From Eubacterium sp. (GTDB taxonomy: Bacteria; Bacillota; Clostridia; Oscillospirales; Acutalibacteraceae), in NCBI GenBank assembly GCA_029050995.1, contig JAIDLO010000111.1, positions 1 through 15,045 of the forward strand: a DNA stretch of 15,045 bases, read 5' to 3'. How positions within the stretch are numbered: position 1 is the first letter of the stretch; each line of letters begins with the position of its first letter. The translations under genes were made by a program, and so were the position numbers. Positions 5,719 to 12,747 of this stretch are shown here, piece after piece. Below the pieces are notes generated by a model. The model was not told the origin of the DNA, made no database searches, and saw only the letters and a list, made by a program, of their open reading frames with translations.

Positions 5719-7746
5719 ATGAAGAAAACGAAAAGATTAATCAGTCTTTTTCTGTCTGTTTTTATGTTTCTCAGTATAACAGCAGGGATTGAGTTTTCTG
5801 CCTTTGCAGAAACAACAGGCTCGCAGATTGTTGAGTATGCAAAAAAGTTTGAGGGTTGTTCCTACAGAAGTAACGGCAGAGGTCCAAAGTGTTTTGATTG
5901 CAGCGGATTTGTTGCTTATGTTTTTAATCATTTTGGGTTTACAGTTCCGAATTCTTCTGCCGGATATAATAATTATTCTCAGTACGGAACAAAGATAACG
6001 GATGATTCCAAGGCAAAATTAGGGGATGTCGTTGTCTGGAACGGTCATGTCGGTATCTATATCGGCGACGGCAAGATGGTTAATGCACTGGGTGCAAGAT
6101 ACGGTGTGTGCGAAACAGTAATCAAAGAATTTGTAAATTCTTCAAGAGTAAAGAATCCAAGCCATTTTTATCTTAGGGTAAAAGGTGTTTGCGAAACGCT
6201 GAAAAAGCCATCCGTTAAAGCCAAAGCACCAACGAATTTAAAGGCAGCTTCTGTTAAGCTGAATTTTACAGTGAAAAATCCGGATAAGCTTGCAGTGAAA
6301 AAAGTTGGTATTCAGGTAAGAAAAAAGGGCGCAAAGGATTGGACAACCAAAACAAAAACAGTTGCTTCTAATAAGGTTAAGTCTTCTTCTTTTTCTTTGA
6401 GCTGTTCAGTTGGCTCGGGCAAAGAAATGAAAAAGGCTTTAGCTTCAAATACAAGTTATGAATACAGAGCATATGCTGTTTATAATAAGAAGAAATTTTA
6501 TTCTTCGGTAAGCACTTTTAAAACGCCGATAATCAATCCGTCTGTAACAGTTAATAAAGCGGAAATTGTAAATGAGGATTCGGCAAAGCTCAGTTTCAAA
6601 GTAAGCAATCCAAGCAAGGTTGCGGTTACAAAATACAGTATTCAAATCAGAAAAAAAGGCGCAACAGAATGGAGAATGCTGCAGGAAACTACGAATTCAA
6701 AGAATAAGAATGCTGCATCTTTTTCCGTTTCTAAAACTGTCGGAACAAATAAAGCTGTTGATCTGCCGTTAGAAGCCGGAACAGCTTATGAATACAAGGC
6801 TGCTATCGTTTATAATAACAGCTATTATCAATCAAAAACCGGCTCGTTTACAACAGCTCCAAAGGCAGAAAATATGGTTGATTCGCAGGAAGCTTTTGCA
6901 GATGCGGAAGCTGTAACGGAAGAGCTGAGAGCACCAAAACTTAATGTAACAGTCAATAAGAACGGCAGCTTCAAGCTTTCCTGGGATAAGATTGCAGGTG
7001 CTGATCAGTATGCTGTATATCTAAAAAATGCAGACGGCTCGTATAAGCTGTTAAAAACAACAACGGCTTGTTCCTATTTATCGTCTGTTGCAGTCTATGG
7101 TAAAAGCTATACCTATGCCGTTAGAGCGTTAAGAACGATTGATTCAAAGAATAGCTTTGTGTCAAATTACAGTTCAGCTGTAAAAGTCGTTAATAATAAA
7201 AGATTGCAAATGCCAACGCTGAAAGCAAAAGTAAATGCAAATGGTGCGTTCAAGCTTTCGTGGAATAAAATAACGGGTGCTGATAAATATAAGGTTTATG
7301 TTCAGAATGCAGACGGCAAATATAAGCTTTATAAAACTGTTTCGGGAACTTCGGTAACTACAAAAGTTGAAGCATATAATAAGCAGTTTATCTATAAAGT
7401 AAAAGCCGTAAACAGCAAGAAAAATGTTGCTTCCGATTATAGCTCGGCGGTAAAGGTAAAGAACACGAAAAAGCTTCAGGCACCAAGCAATGTTAAGGTT
7501 TCAGTAAATAAGAATGGTACCTTTAAAATTTCTTGGAGCAAGGCAGCAGGCGCAGATAAATATGAGGTTTATGTTTTGGAAAGTGGTGCTAAGAAATATA
7601 AGCTTGTAAAAGCAACAGCTTCAAATCAGTTAACAACAAAAACTGCCGTAAAAGGTGTAACCTATAAATATAAGGTAAGAGCGCTCAAAAAATCAAAAAG
7701 CTCCGTAACCTCAGCGTATAGCGCAGTTGTAAGTAAAACAAGATAA
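5719..7746 (+). CDS. Secreted NlpC/P60 cysteine peptidase with five Fn3-like modules
   Basis: A 675-residue exported protein, probably a peptidoglycan stem-peptide endopeptidase. Signal peptide 1-30 (cleavage near AFA-ETT). NlpC/P60 domain about 33-155 at the N-terminus of the mature protein, with nucleophile C61 in FDCSGFV and H110 in GHVGIYIG. The third catalytic position is Asn (N122 in MVNAL), where many members have His. Two related beta modules follow (about 164-270 and 271-382, sharing IQ(V/I)RKKGA), then an acidic hinge (383-402), then three Fn3 repeats with a period near 91 residues (about 404-492, 495-583 and 586-674, each with FK(L/I)SW and GAD-Y--YV). AAAGGAG precedes the ATG by six bases. 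There is no sortase or choline-binding motif; the basic repeats may hold it to the wall or surface polymers. It has its own promoter and is separate from nanE-nanA. Confidence 0.92.
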   Translation: MKKTKRLISLFLSVFMFLSITAGIEFSAFAETTGSQIVEYAKKFEGCSYRSNGRGPKCFDCSGFVAYVFNHFGFTVPNSSAGYNNYSQYGTKITDDSKAKLGDVVVWNGHVGIYIGDGKMVNALGARYGVCETVIKEFVNSSRVKNPSHFYLRVKGVCETLKKPSVKAKAPTNLKAASVKLNFTVKNPDKLAVKKVGIQVRKKGAKDWTTKTKTVASNKVKSSSFSLSCSVGSGKEMKKALASNTSYEYRAYAVYNKKKFYSSVSTFKTPIINPSVTVNKAEIVNEDSAKLSFKVSNPSKVAVTKYSIQIRKKGATEWRMLQETTNSKNKNAASFSVSKTVGTNKAVDLPLEAGTAYEYKAAIVYNNSYYQSKTGSFTTAPKAENMVDSQEAFADAEAVTEELRAPKLNVTVNKNGSFKLSWDKIAGADQYAVYLKNADGSYKLLKTTTACSYLSSVAVYGKSYTYAVRALRTIDSKNSFVSNYSSAVKVVNNKRLQMPTLKAKVNANGAFKLSWNKITGADKYKVYVQNADGKYKLYKTVSGTSVTTKVEAYNKQFIYKVKAVNSKKNVASDYSSAVKVKNTKKLQAPSNVKVSVNKNGTFKISWSKAAGADKYEVYVLESGAKKYKLVKATASNQLTTKTAVKGVTYKYKVRALKKSKSSVTSAYSAVVSKTR

Positions 7747-7777
7747 AAGAAGAGCAGATTGCCTCTTCAAAAACAAC

Positions 7778-7806
7778 TTGATTATTAATTTTGACAATGC
7801 TATACT
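7778..7806 (+). promoter_or_regulatory. Probable promoter of the zinc-ribbon/FxLYD gene
   Basis: TTGATT (7778-7783), 17 bp, TATACT (7801-7806), 49 bp before the start codon. A TTGACA at 7791 is closer to consensus but has no -10 at a usable distance. Confidence 0.6.
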
Positions 7807-7855
7807 ATAAACAACAAATTACTATAATATTATAATTGTGAAAAGAGGTTCTTAA

Positions 7856-8896
7856 ATGGCTTTAATTAATTGTCCAGAATGTAACAAGGAGATAAGTGAT
7901 ACTGTAAAGGCTTGTCCTCATTGTGGTTATTCATTTGAAAAAAGTGTACCGCAATTACCTGAAAATACAACAGGAAATGAAGATAATAGCTCATTAAGTA
8001 AAAACAGAAACTCCAAAAAAGTAATTATTCCGATTGTTATAATTATTGTTTTAGTTTTTGTTGCTGTAGGTGTGTATTTTCTTGCGACTGCAAATAGTAG
8101 AAATTATGAAAAAGCAGTTGAGCTTTATAAAGCAGAAAATTATAGTGAATCTTTAGAAATTTTTAATAAAATAAGTGATTACAATGATTCTGCAGATTAT
8201 ATAAAAAAGTGTGAATATGAGCTTTCCGTGAATGGTCAATTCTTAAGAGCACTTGCAACAGGACTTGAAGATAGATGGAAATTAAATGATAAGGTAGATA
8301 AAGATAAAAATTCTGAAGCAACAACTAAAGATTGGGAAAACTATATAAATGCGGAGTATAATCAAGTTGGAAAATTTGCTAAAATGGATTTCGAAGATGA
8401 AAAACTTGGGAATTTAGCAAAAGATTATATTAAACTGTTGGAATCTGCTAAAGGCATAGTTAAATACTATGGCAGTAATAAAAATGCATTTTGGAATGAA
8501 TATAATCCGATATATCAAGATAGATGTATAATCATTATGAAAATAAGTAATGATTATGTTATTCCTGTTAATGATAAACGCAAAACGACCTTGAACGATT
8601 TGATTACCGAAGGCGAACTTTCTAATGAAATAAAAGCTATTTTAAAAGAGGCAAAATTCAAAAAAGTTTCTGATAGTTTTGGATGGAAAGGATATGAAGC
8701 AGTTGTGAAAAACACTTCGAGTACAGAGTTCTCATGGTTCTGTTTTAACATCAATCTTGTTGATAAGAATGGTACAATAGTTGATACTGAAATGGCAAGC
8801 ACTGATAATTGGAGTGTTGGAAGTAAACATAAGTTTAAGTTTTCTACAAGTGAGAAGTTTGATAAAATAGTTGTTAACAGTTGCAATTATTCATAA
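7856..8896 (+). CDS. Zinc-ribbon, single-pass membrane protein with TPR-like and FxLYD-like regions
   Basis: A 346-residue protein. Residues 5-25 form a zinc ribbon (C6, C9, C20, C23; CPECNKE...CPHCGY), then a polar linker, one membrane segment (about 55-77) and an extracytoplasmic part. The latter begins with a TPR-like helical pair (about 83-121, YEKAVELYKAENYSESLEIF), continues with a mixed region I cannot assign (125-275), and ends in an FxLYD-like beta domain (about 278-343, VVKNTSSTEFSW...NINLVDKNGTIVD). The topology (ribbon inside, sensor-like domains outside) follows from the single membrane segment after a short N-terminus. AGAGG lies seven bases before the ATG. The gene stands alone between its own promoter and a hairpin shared with the convergent asnB. 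The family is widespread in Firmicutes without a proven role; envelope sensing is a guess. Confidence 0.88.
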   Translation: MALINCPECNKEISDTVKACPHCGYSFEKSVPQLPENTTGNEDNSSLSKNRNSKKVIIPIVIIIVLVFVAVGVYFLATANSRNYEKAVELYKAENYSESLEIFNKISDYNDSADYIKKCEYELSVNGQFLRALATGLEDRWKLNDKVDKDKNSEATTKDWENYINAEYNQVGKFAKMDFEDEKLGNLAKDYIKLLESAKGIVKYYGSNKNAFWNEYNPIYQDRCIIIMKISNDYVIPVNDKRKTTLNDLITEGELSNEIKAILKEAKFKKVSDSFGWKGYEAVVKNTSSTEFSWFCFNINLVDKNGTIVDTEMASTDNWSVGSKHKFKFSTSEKFDKIVVNSCNYS

Positions 8897-8924
8897 ATTG
8901 AATGTATTCTATATTATAACAAAT

Positions 8925-8956
8925 GTAGGGGCGGAATCTATTTCCGCCCCGTTTTT
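8925..8956 (+). terminator. GTAGGGG-type hairpin repeat, copy 4, acting as terminator
   Basis: GTAG, then GGGGCGGAA (8928-8936), loop TCTAT, TTCCGCCCC (8942-8950), G and five T. It is a 9-bp perfect stem 31 bp past the plus-strand stop, so a good terminator. On the minus strand, where it lies just after asnB, no T run follows, so termination of asnB there would be weak. It shares the GTAGGGGCGG head with copy 1. Confidence 0.88.
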
Positions 8957-8962
8957 CTTTAT

Positions 8963-10783
8963 TCAAACAAATTTTACATCATTATCCTTAATCCAATAAT
9001 AAATCTGAACGATATAGGCAAGTACCTGCGGGCCTCTCATAAGCTGGCCATACCAAGGTGCGCTGAGTGCATCCGGGTTTTCCATAAGCTTTTTAATCTC
9101 GTCAACATTCAGCATTTCGTAAAGCGGTGTTGCTTTGTCTGAAAGAACAGTATCAACCATTTTGCAGACTGCTTTGAAGTAAACGGGATTGTGCGTTTTC
9201 GGATACGGGCTTTTCTTTCGCCAGGTTATCTCATATGGCAAAACATCTTCAAAGGCTTTGCGTAAAACGCCTTTCTCTCTGCCGTCAAGCGATTTTATGT
9301 TCCAAGGCATGTTGTAGGCATATTCAACGATTCTGTAATCACAGAAAGGCACACGCACCTCAAGCGAGCTTTCCATGCTCATAACATCCTTGCGCACAAG
9401 CAAAGTCTGCATAAACCAATCCAGATTCAGGCGAAACATTTCTCTCATTCGCTTTTCGGTTTTGTTGTCTGTATCAAGATAAGATGTTTTGCGAACGGTT
9501 TCCGTATAGCGGTTATGCGCATATTCCTCACCGTTCGGAAGAAGTCCGTTTTTCAGAATACTCTTGCGTACATCTGTTGATCTGCTCCAAGGGAAGGTTT
9601 CTTCAAAAAGAATGTCCTTGTTGTGATACCAAGGATAACCACCGAAGATTTCGTCTGCACATTCGCCTGAAAGTGCAACAGTATGGTTTTTCTTTACCGC
9701 TTTGCAGAATAAAAGCAGGGAAGAGTCAACATCCGTAAAGCCCGGCAGAGTGCGTGCATAGGTGCTGTCAATAAGCGCTTTTGCAACATCATTGTTATCC
9801 AACATAATGTTGTGGTGTTTGCTTCCGATATAGTTGGAAATCATATCAATAAAGTCGCTGTCCTTGTTCGGCTGGAACAGGCTTGATTTAAAGTATTTGT
9901 CGTTATCTATATAATCAACGGAATATGTGTTCAGTGTGTTTCCGTTCTTTTTATAATAGTCGCTTGCAACGCGGCTGATAATGGAGGAATCAAGTCCGCC
10001 GCTTAAAAATGTACAAAGCGGAACATCTGAAACAAGCTGGCGCTCTATTGCATCCTTAACAAGATATCGTGTATGTTCTATTGTATCGTTTTCGCTTTCT
10101 GTGTGTTCCTTTGCTTCAAGCTTCCAGTATTCCTTGATAATAGCTTTTCCCTCGCTGTATAGTAAATAGGTTGCAGGCGGAAGCTCTTTTATATCTTTGA
10201 ATACGGCAGTTCCTATCGTTTTGGCAGGACCAAGCATAAAGATTTCATTTAATCCGTTTTGGTCTACCTCGCTTGTTATTTCGGGAATAAGAAGCAGTGT
10301 TTTAATCCTGCTTGCAAAGGCGAAGATTCCGTCTTTTTCTGCGTAATACAGCGGCTTAACACCGATTCTGTCTCTGCATAAAAACAATTCCTTTTCTACA
10401 TCATCCCAAACGGAAAATGCAAAAATTCCGTTTAGCTTTTCGCAGGCTTTTTCTTTCCATTTGTGATAGGCTTTCAGTATAACCTCTGTGTCACAATGCG
10501 TTTCAAATTCATAGCCAAAGGTTTTAAGCTCGTTTCTGATTTCCTCGGTGTTGTAAATCTCTCCGTTATAAACGATTGTATATTTTCCGAACTGCATTGG
10601 CTGCTGTCCTTTTTCGGGATCAATAACGGATAATCGGCGATGAACGAAAGCGGCATAGGGCTTAATAAACGCTCCGCTGCCGTCCGGTCCTCTCATTTTA
10701 AGACTTTTGCTCATGTTTTCAATAAGCGGCAGTCTTTCTCTTAAATCTATGTTCGCTGATAATAATCCTGCTATTCCGCACAT
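8963..10783 (-). CDS. Glutamine-dependent asparagine synthetase (AsnB type)
   Basis: A 606-residue two-domain amidotransferase of normal AsnB length. N-terminal class II glutaminase domain (about 2-210) with nucleophile C2 after Met removal (MCGIAG), R49/R50, N73-G74 in YNGEIYN and D98 in CDTE. C-terminal ATP-dependent synthetase domain (about 230-600) with the pyrophosphate loop SGGLDSS (261-267) and the SGECADEIFGGY motif (372-383). The canonical product is asparagine from aspartate, glutamine and ATP. In Bacillus subtilis the AsnB paralogue instead amidates diaminopimelate in peptidoglycan precursors, and sequence alone does not separate the two roles here. GAGGTGA lies seven bases before the ATG. 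Monocistronic: its promoter is on one side, and on the other it converges on the zinc-ribbon/FxLYD gene, 66 bp from stop to stop. Confidence 0.96.
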   Translation of the reverse strand: MCGIAGLLSANIDLRERLPLIENMSKSLKMRGPDGSGAFIKPYAAFVHRRLSVIDPEKGQQPMQFGKYTIVYNGEIYNTEEIRNELKTFGYEFETHCDTEVILKAYHKWKEKACEKLNGIFAFSVWDDVEKELFLCRDRIGVKPLYYAEKDGIFAFASRIKTLLLIPEITSEVDQNGLNEIFMLGPAKTIGTAVFKDIKELPPATYLLYSEGKAIIKEYWKLEAKEHTESENDTIEHTRYLVKDAIERQLVSDVPLCTFLSGGLDSSIISRVASDYYKKNGNTLNTYSVDYIDNDKYFKSSLFQPNKDSDFIDMISNYIGSKHHNIMLDNNDVAKALIDSTYARTLPGFTDVDSSLLLFCKAVKKNHTVALSGECADEIFGGYPWYHNKDILFEETFPWSRSTDVRKSILKNGLLPNGEEYAHNRYTETVRKTSYLDTDNKTEKRMREMFRLNLDWFMQTLLVRKDVMSMESSLEVRVPFCDYRIVEYAYNMPWNIKSLDGREKGVLRKAFEDVLPYEITWRKKSPYPKTHNPVYFKAVCKMVDTVLSDKATPLYEMLNVDEIKKLMENPDALSAPWYGQLMRGPQVLAYIVQIYYWIKDNDVKFV

Positions 10784-10802
10784 ATGATAATCACCTCAAG
10801 CT

Positions 10803-10831
10803 ATTATATGTAATAAATAAAAAAATGGTAA
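10803..10831 (-). promoter_or_regulatory. Probable asnB promoter
   Basis: On the minus strand TTACCA (10831-10826), 17 bp, TATAAT (10808-10803). The -10 is perfect and the -35 matches at four of six positions. The -10 lies only 19 bp from the start codon, so the leader is very short and there is no room for a riboswitch or T-box. Confidence 0.6.
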
Positions 10832-10849
10832 GATTTTTTCAAAAAATGC

Positions 10850-10878
10850 TTGACTATGTTATAAAGATGTGATATATT
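10850..10878 (+). promoter_or_regulatory. Promoter of the tRNA-Thr/tRNA-Tyr unit
   Basis: TTGACT (10850-10855), 17 bp, TATATT (10873-10878), ending 18 bp before the first tRNA. Good consensus and position. It is back to back with the asnB promoter. Confidence 0.8.
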
Positions 10879-10896
10879 ATCTAGGCATTGAGAAAT

Positions 10897-10972
10897 GCTG
10901 GTGTAGCTCAGTTGGTAGAGCAGCTGATTTGTAATCAGCAGGTCAGGGGTTCGAGTCCGTTCACCAGCTCCA
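10897..10972 (+). tRNA. tRNA-Thr (anticodon UGU)
   Basis: A 76-nt cloverleaf with encoded CCA. The acceptor arms GCTGGTG/CACCAGC pair fully. The anticodon stem GCTGA/TCAGC encloses loop TTTGTAA with anticodon TGT at 10930-10932, reading ACA and related Thr codons. The T arm has GGTTCGAGTCC. Tyr tRNA follows after six bases, and both are read from the promoter at 10850. Confidence 0.97.
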
Positions 10973-10978
10973 TAATGT

Positions 10979-11063
<85 letters not shown>

Positions 11064-11068
11064 AGTTT

Positions 11069-11104
11069 AGACCTAAACGATTAAATTCGCTTAGGTCTTT
11101 TCTT
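11069..11104 (+). terminator. Terminator of the tRNA unit
   Basis: AGACCTAA (11069-11076) pairs with TTAGGTCT (11091-11098). An inner CGA/TCG pair may shorten the loop. A T-rich tail (TTTTCTT) follows. It begins six bases after the tRNA-Tyr CCA. Confidence 0.88.
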
Positions 11105-11258
11105 ATGCCGAAAAGCATAGTAACTAGGCGGGCTGTGCAATTTTCAATAAATTACTTTATCTGCGTTGAAATGCATACAAAGTACCTCAAATGCAACTTA
11201 TTGGGCTACTTTTTGGGCTACTGCTTTCTGATATTATATTGATGTATGAATTAAACCG
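11105..11258. other. Non-coding gap after the tRNAs, with a short tandem repeat
   Basis: No gene is supportable. TTGGGCTACT occurs at 11201-11210 and again at 11213-11222, two bases apart. A 23-codon plus-strand ORF covers it but lacks a ribosome site. Together with 11259-11505 this is the largest stretch without an intact gene in the right half of the window, and it sits directly behind a tRNA cluster. Confidence 0.5.
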
Positions 11259-11290
11259 AAGACTTCTTGTTAAAAAGGAGTCTTTTTATT
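11259..11290 (+). promoter_or_regulatory. Hairpin covering a ribosome binding site
   Basis: AAGACTTC (11259-11266) pairs with GGAGTCTT (11277-11284, one G-U pair), with a 10-nt loop and then TTTTATT. It can be read as a weak terminator. The right arm also contains AAAAAGGAG, correctly placed for the ATG at 11291, so folding would hide that ribosome site. Confidence 0.45.
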
Positions 11291-11505
11291 ATGTTTTATA
11301 AAAGGATTAATAACGAGGTCTACAAGGCGTTTTTAAGCGTTTTCGTTTTAAATGGTAATTTCCTTGTCACAAACACAGCTCTTCGTTTTTACTCCGTTTA
11401 ACTGCCGTTGAGAAGGCGGGTTACAATAGCTATCAAAAAAGCAAAGGGTTTTACATAGCACGGTGCATAAACGAGGAAAGGGATAAAAAAGAAAGTCGCT
11501 CATAA
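11291..11505 (+). pseudogene. Possible frameshifted small gene or gene fragment
   Basis: An ATG at 11291, ten bases after AAAAAGGAG, opens 36 codons ending at 11401 (MFYKRINNEVYKAF...). In another frame, 11359-11505 is open for 48 codons without any start codon and has protein-like composition (LTAVEKAGYNSYQKSKGFYI, then ARCINEERDKKESRS). The two frames overlap, so a single small indel near 11380-11400 would join them into a protein of about 70 residues. I do not recognise the family. The end of the second frame runs into the terminator at 11492. It may be a decayed remnant of an element that entered near the tRNAs, or simply chance open frames. Confidence 0.35.
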
Positions 11506-11517
11506 TAGAGCGACTTT
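11484..11517 (-). terminator. Terminator of the right-hand minus-strand operon
   Basis: A 10-bp stem (AAAGTCGCTC 11492-11501 with GAGCGACTTT 11508-11517), loop ATAATA. On the minus strand it continues with C and six T. It starts seven bases past the stop of the coiled-coil gene. A T run on the plus strand as well makes it potentially bidirectional. Confidence 0.9.
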
Positions 11518-11523
11518 TTAACT

Positions 11524-12747
11524 TTACGGGTTTCTTTTAAATTTGAAGAAAACAAATAATTGTGTATTATTTTTTGCACCTATTCCCCAAAATAATTCAT
11601 GACCTACTTTTCCTCTTGAATGGCGTCCTCCGCTTCGCTTTAAAACAACTGCATTAGGATTGTATGCCTGCCATTCAGATAATAATGCATCAGACGATTT
11701 TTGATATAACCCAAATTTCTTTAATTCAACAATTCCATACTGATTTTCATTATTGTTTTTAAACAATTCATATTTTAGAGCAACAGAGTCCAATAAGTAT
11801 TTATTAGCCAATAACCCATAACCTGTTCTTGTATTAAATTCACACTTAACATTTGCAATCTTAGGATTGCTTGCAAGCCATGAATTGATAGATGCAATAA
11901 ATTCAGCATTATTCATATTATACCTGTTGAATACTTTTACATATTCTTCAACCTGCTTTTTGCCACAGAAACTACAGAACTCACTATCTGATGATATATC
12001 TTTACCGCAATACATACATTTTCCTTCAATCTTTTGTATTGCATTTATTGGTATATGATTTTCATTATCCCTTGTTATTGGTTGAAAAGGAACAAAAGTT
12101 GTCTTTGATGATTTGTTATCTTTAAATGCTTTTCTATAAATTATAACATTAAATATAATAGCTCCACCCACCACTAATACAATCAGCGGAATAATAATGC
12201 TCAATGTTTTTTTCTCTTTTTTCTCGAATTCTTCTCTTGATTGAGCAACTTTGCTTTCAAATTCTTCGTGCTTTTGTGCTACACTCCTATCCCATTCGCT
12301 CTTGATTTTGGATTGTTCTTCAGCGAAACTGTTCAGCAATTTAGCATTATTCTGTGCAATGTTACTCTGTCTTTCTTCTTGTGCTGCAGCAATGCTGCTC
12401 TGCCTTTCTGCTTGTGCTGCGGCTACACTGCTGCTCCATTCAGCATTTTTTTGTGCTACACTGCTTTCCCATTCACTTTGTTTTTTTACTTGTTTAGCAG
12501 CCCATTCCTCGTTTTCTTTTTTCGCATTATTTGATTTCTTTGCATTTTCTGCTTCAATACGGCTAACTTCTTGCTTTATTCGCTCACCTTCTGCAATAAT
12601 ACTTTGACCTTCTGCCTCAATACTTTGAGATACTTTTTCCCATTCTGCATCTGAAGATGAATTTGCATGAGCAGATATTGGTATTGACATAGATACAATT
12701 ACCATTAACGCAATCAGAATGTAATATTTTAAATTTTTCTTATTCAT
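11524..12747 (-). CDS. Two-pass membrane protein with hendecad coiled-coil ectodomain and cytoplasmic zinc ribbon
   Basis: A 407-residue protein from the ATG at 12747, which has AAGGAG ten bases upstream; a TTG nine bases earlier sits too close to that site. Residues 1-28 are a signal peptide or N-terminal anchor (ending ISAHA). Residues 30-180 are a charged, proline-free coiled coil. Within it, residues 91-178 show an 11-residue repeat: SEWESSVAQKN, AEWSSSVAAAQ, AERQSSIAAAQ, EERQSNIAQNN and so on, with one four-residue insertion. A membrane segment follows (about 182-204), then a basic stretch, a zinc ribbon (C244, C247, C258, C261; CMYCGKD...CSFCGKK) and a C-terminal domain of about 140 residues that I do not recognise (with GYGLLANKYLLDS and FVFFKFKRNP). 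The predicted topology is coiled coil outside and ribbon inside. It overlaps the LRR/FIVAR gene by eight bases, so it is translationally coupled to it. Confidence 0.85.
   Translation of the reverse strand: MNKKNLKYYILIALMVIVSMSIPISAHANSSSDAEWEKVSQSIEAEGQSIIAEGERIKQEVSRIEAENAKKSNNAKKENEEWAAKQVKKQSEWESSVAQKNAEWSSSVAAAQAERQSSIAAAQEERQSNIAQNNAKLLNSFAEEQSKIKSEWDRSVAQKHEEFESKVAQSREEFEKKEKKTLSIIIPLIVLVVGGAIIFNVIIYRKAFKDNKSSKTTFVPFQPITRDNENHIPINAIQKIEGKCMYCGKDISSDSEFCSFCGKKQVEEYVKVFNRYNMNNAEFIASINSWLASNPKIANVKCEFNTRTGYGLLANKYLLDSVALKYELFKNNNENQYGIVELKKFGLYQKSSDALLSEWQAYNPNAVVLKRSGGRHSRGKVGHELFWGIGAKNNTQLFVFFKFKRNP

Noticed and set aside
7749..7768. GAAGAG/CTCTTC hairpin after the NlpC/P60 gene.
   Set aside because: It has only six pairs and no T tract, so it is not convincing as a terminator. 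I see no clear terminator for that gene.
11190..11230. The TTGGGCTACT tandem repeat read on the minus strand as the tail of an integrase gene.
   Set aside because: The minus-strand frames here are very short, and no recombinase motif or catalytic residue is visible.
12241..12607. Two plus-strand ORFs rich in Cys, Leu and Ala opposite the coiled-coil gene.
   Set aside because: Their composition is the mirror of the Ala/Glu/Ser/Gln repeats on the coding strand. They are shadows.
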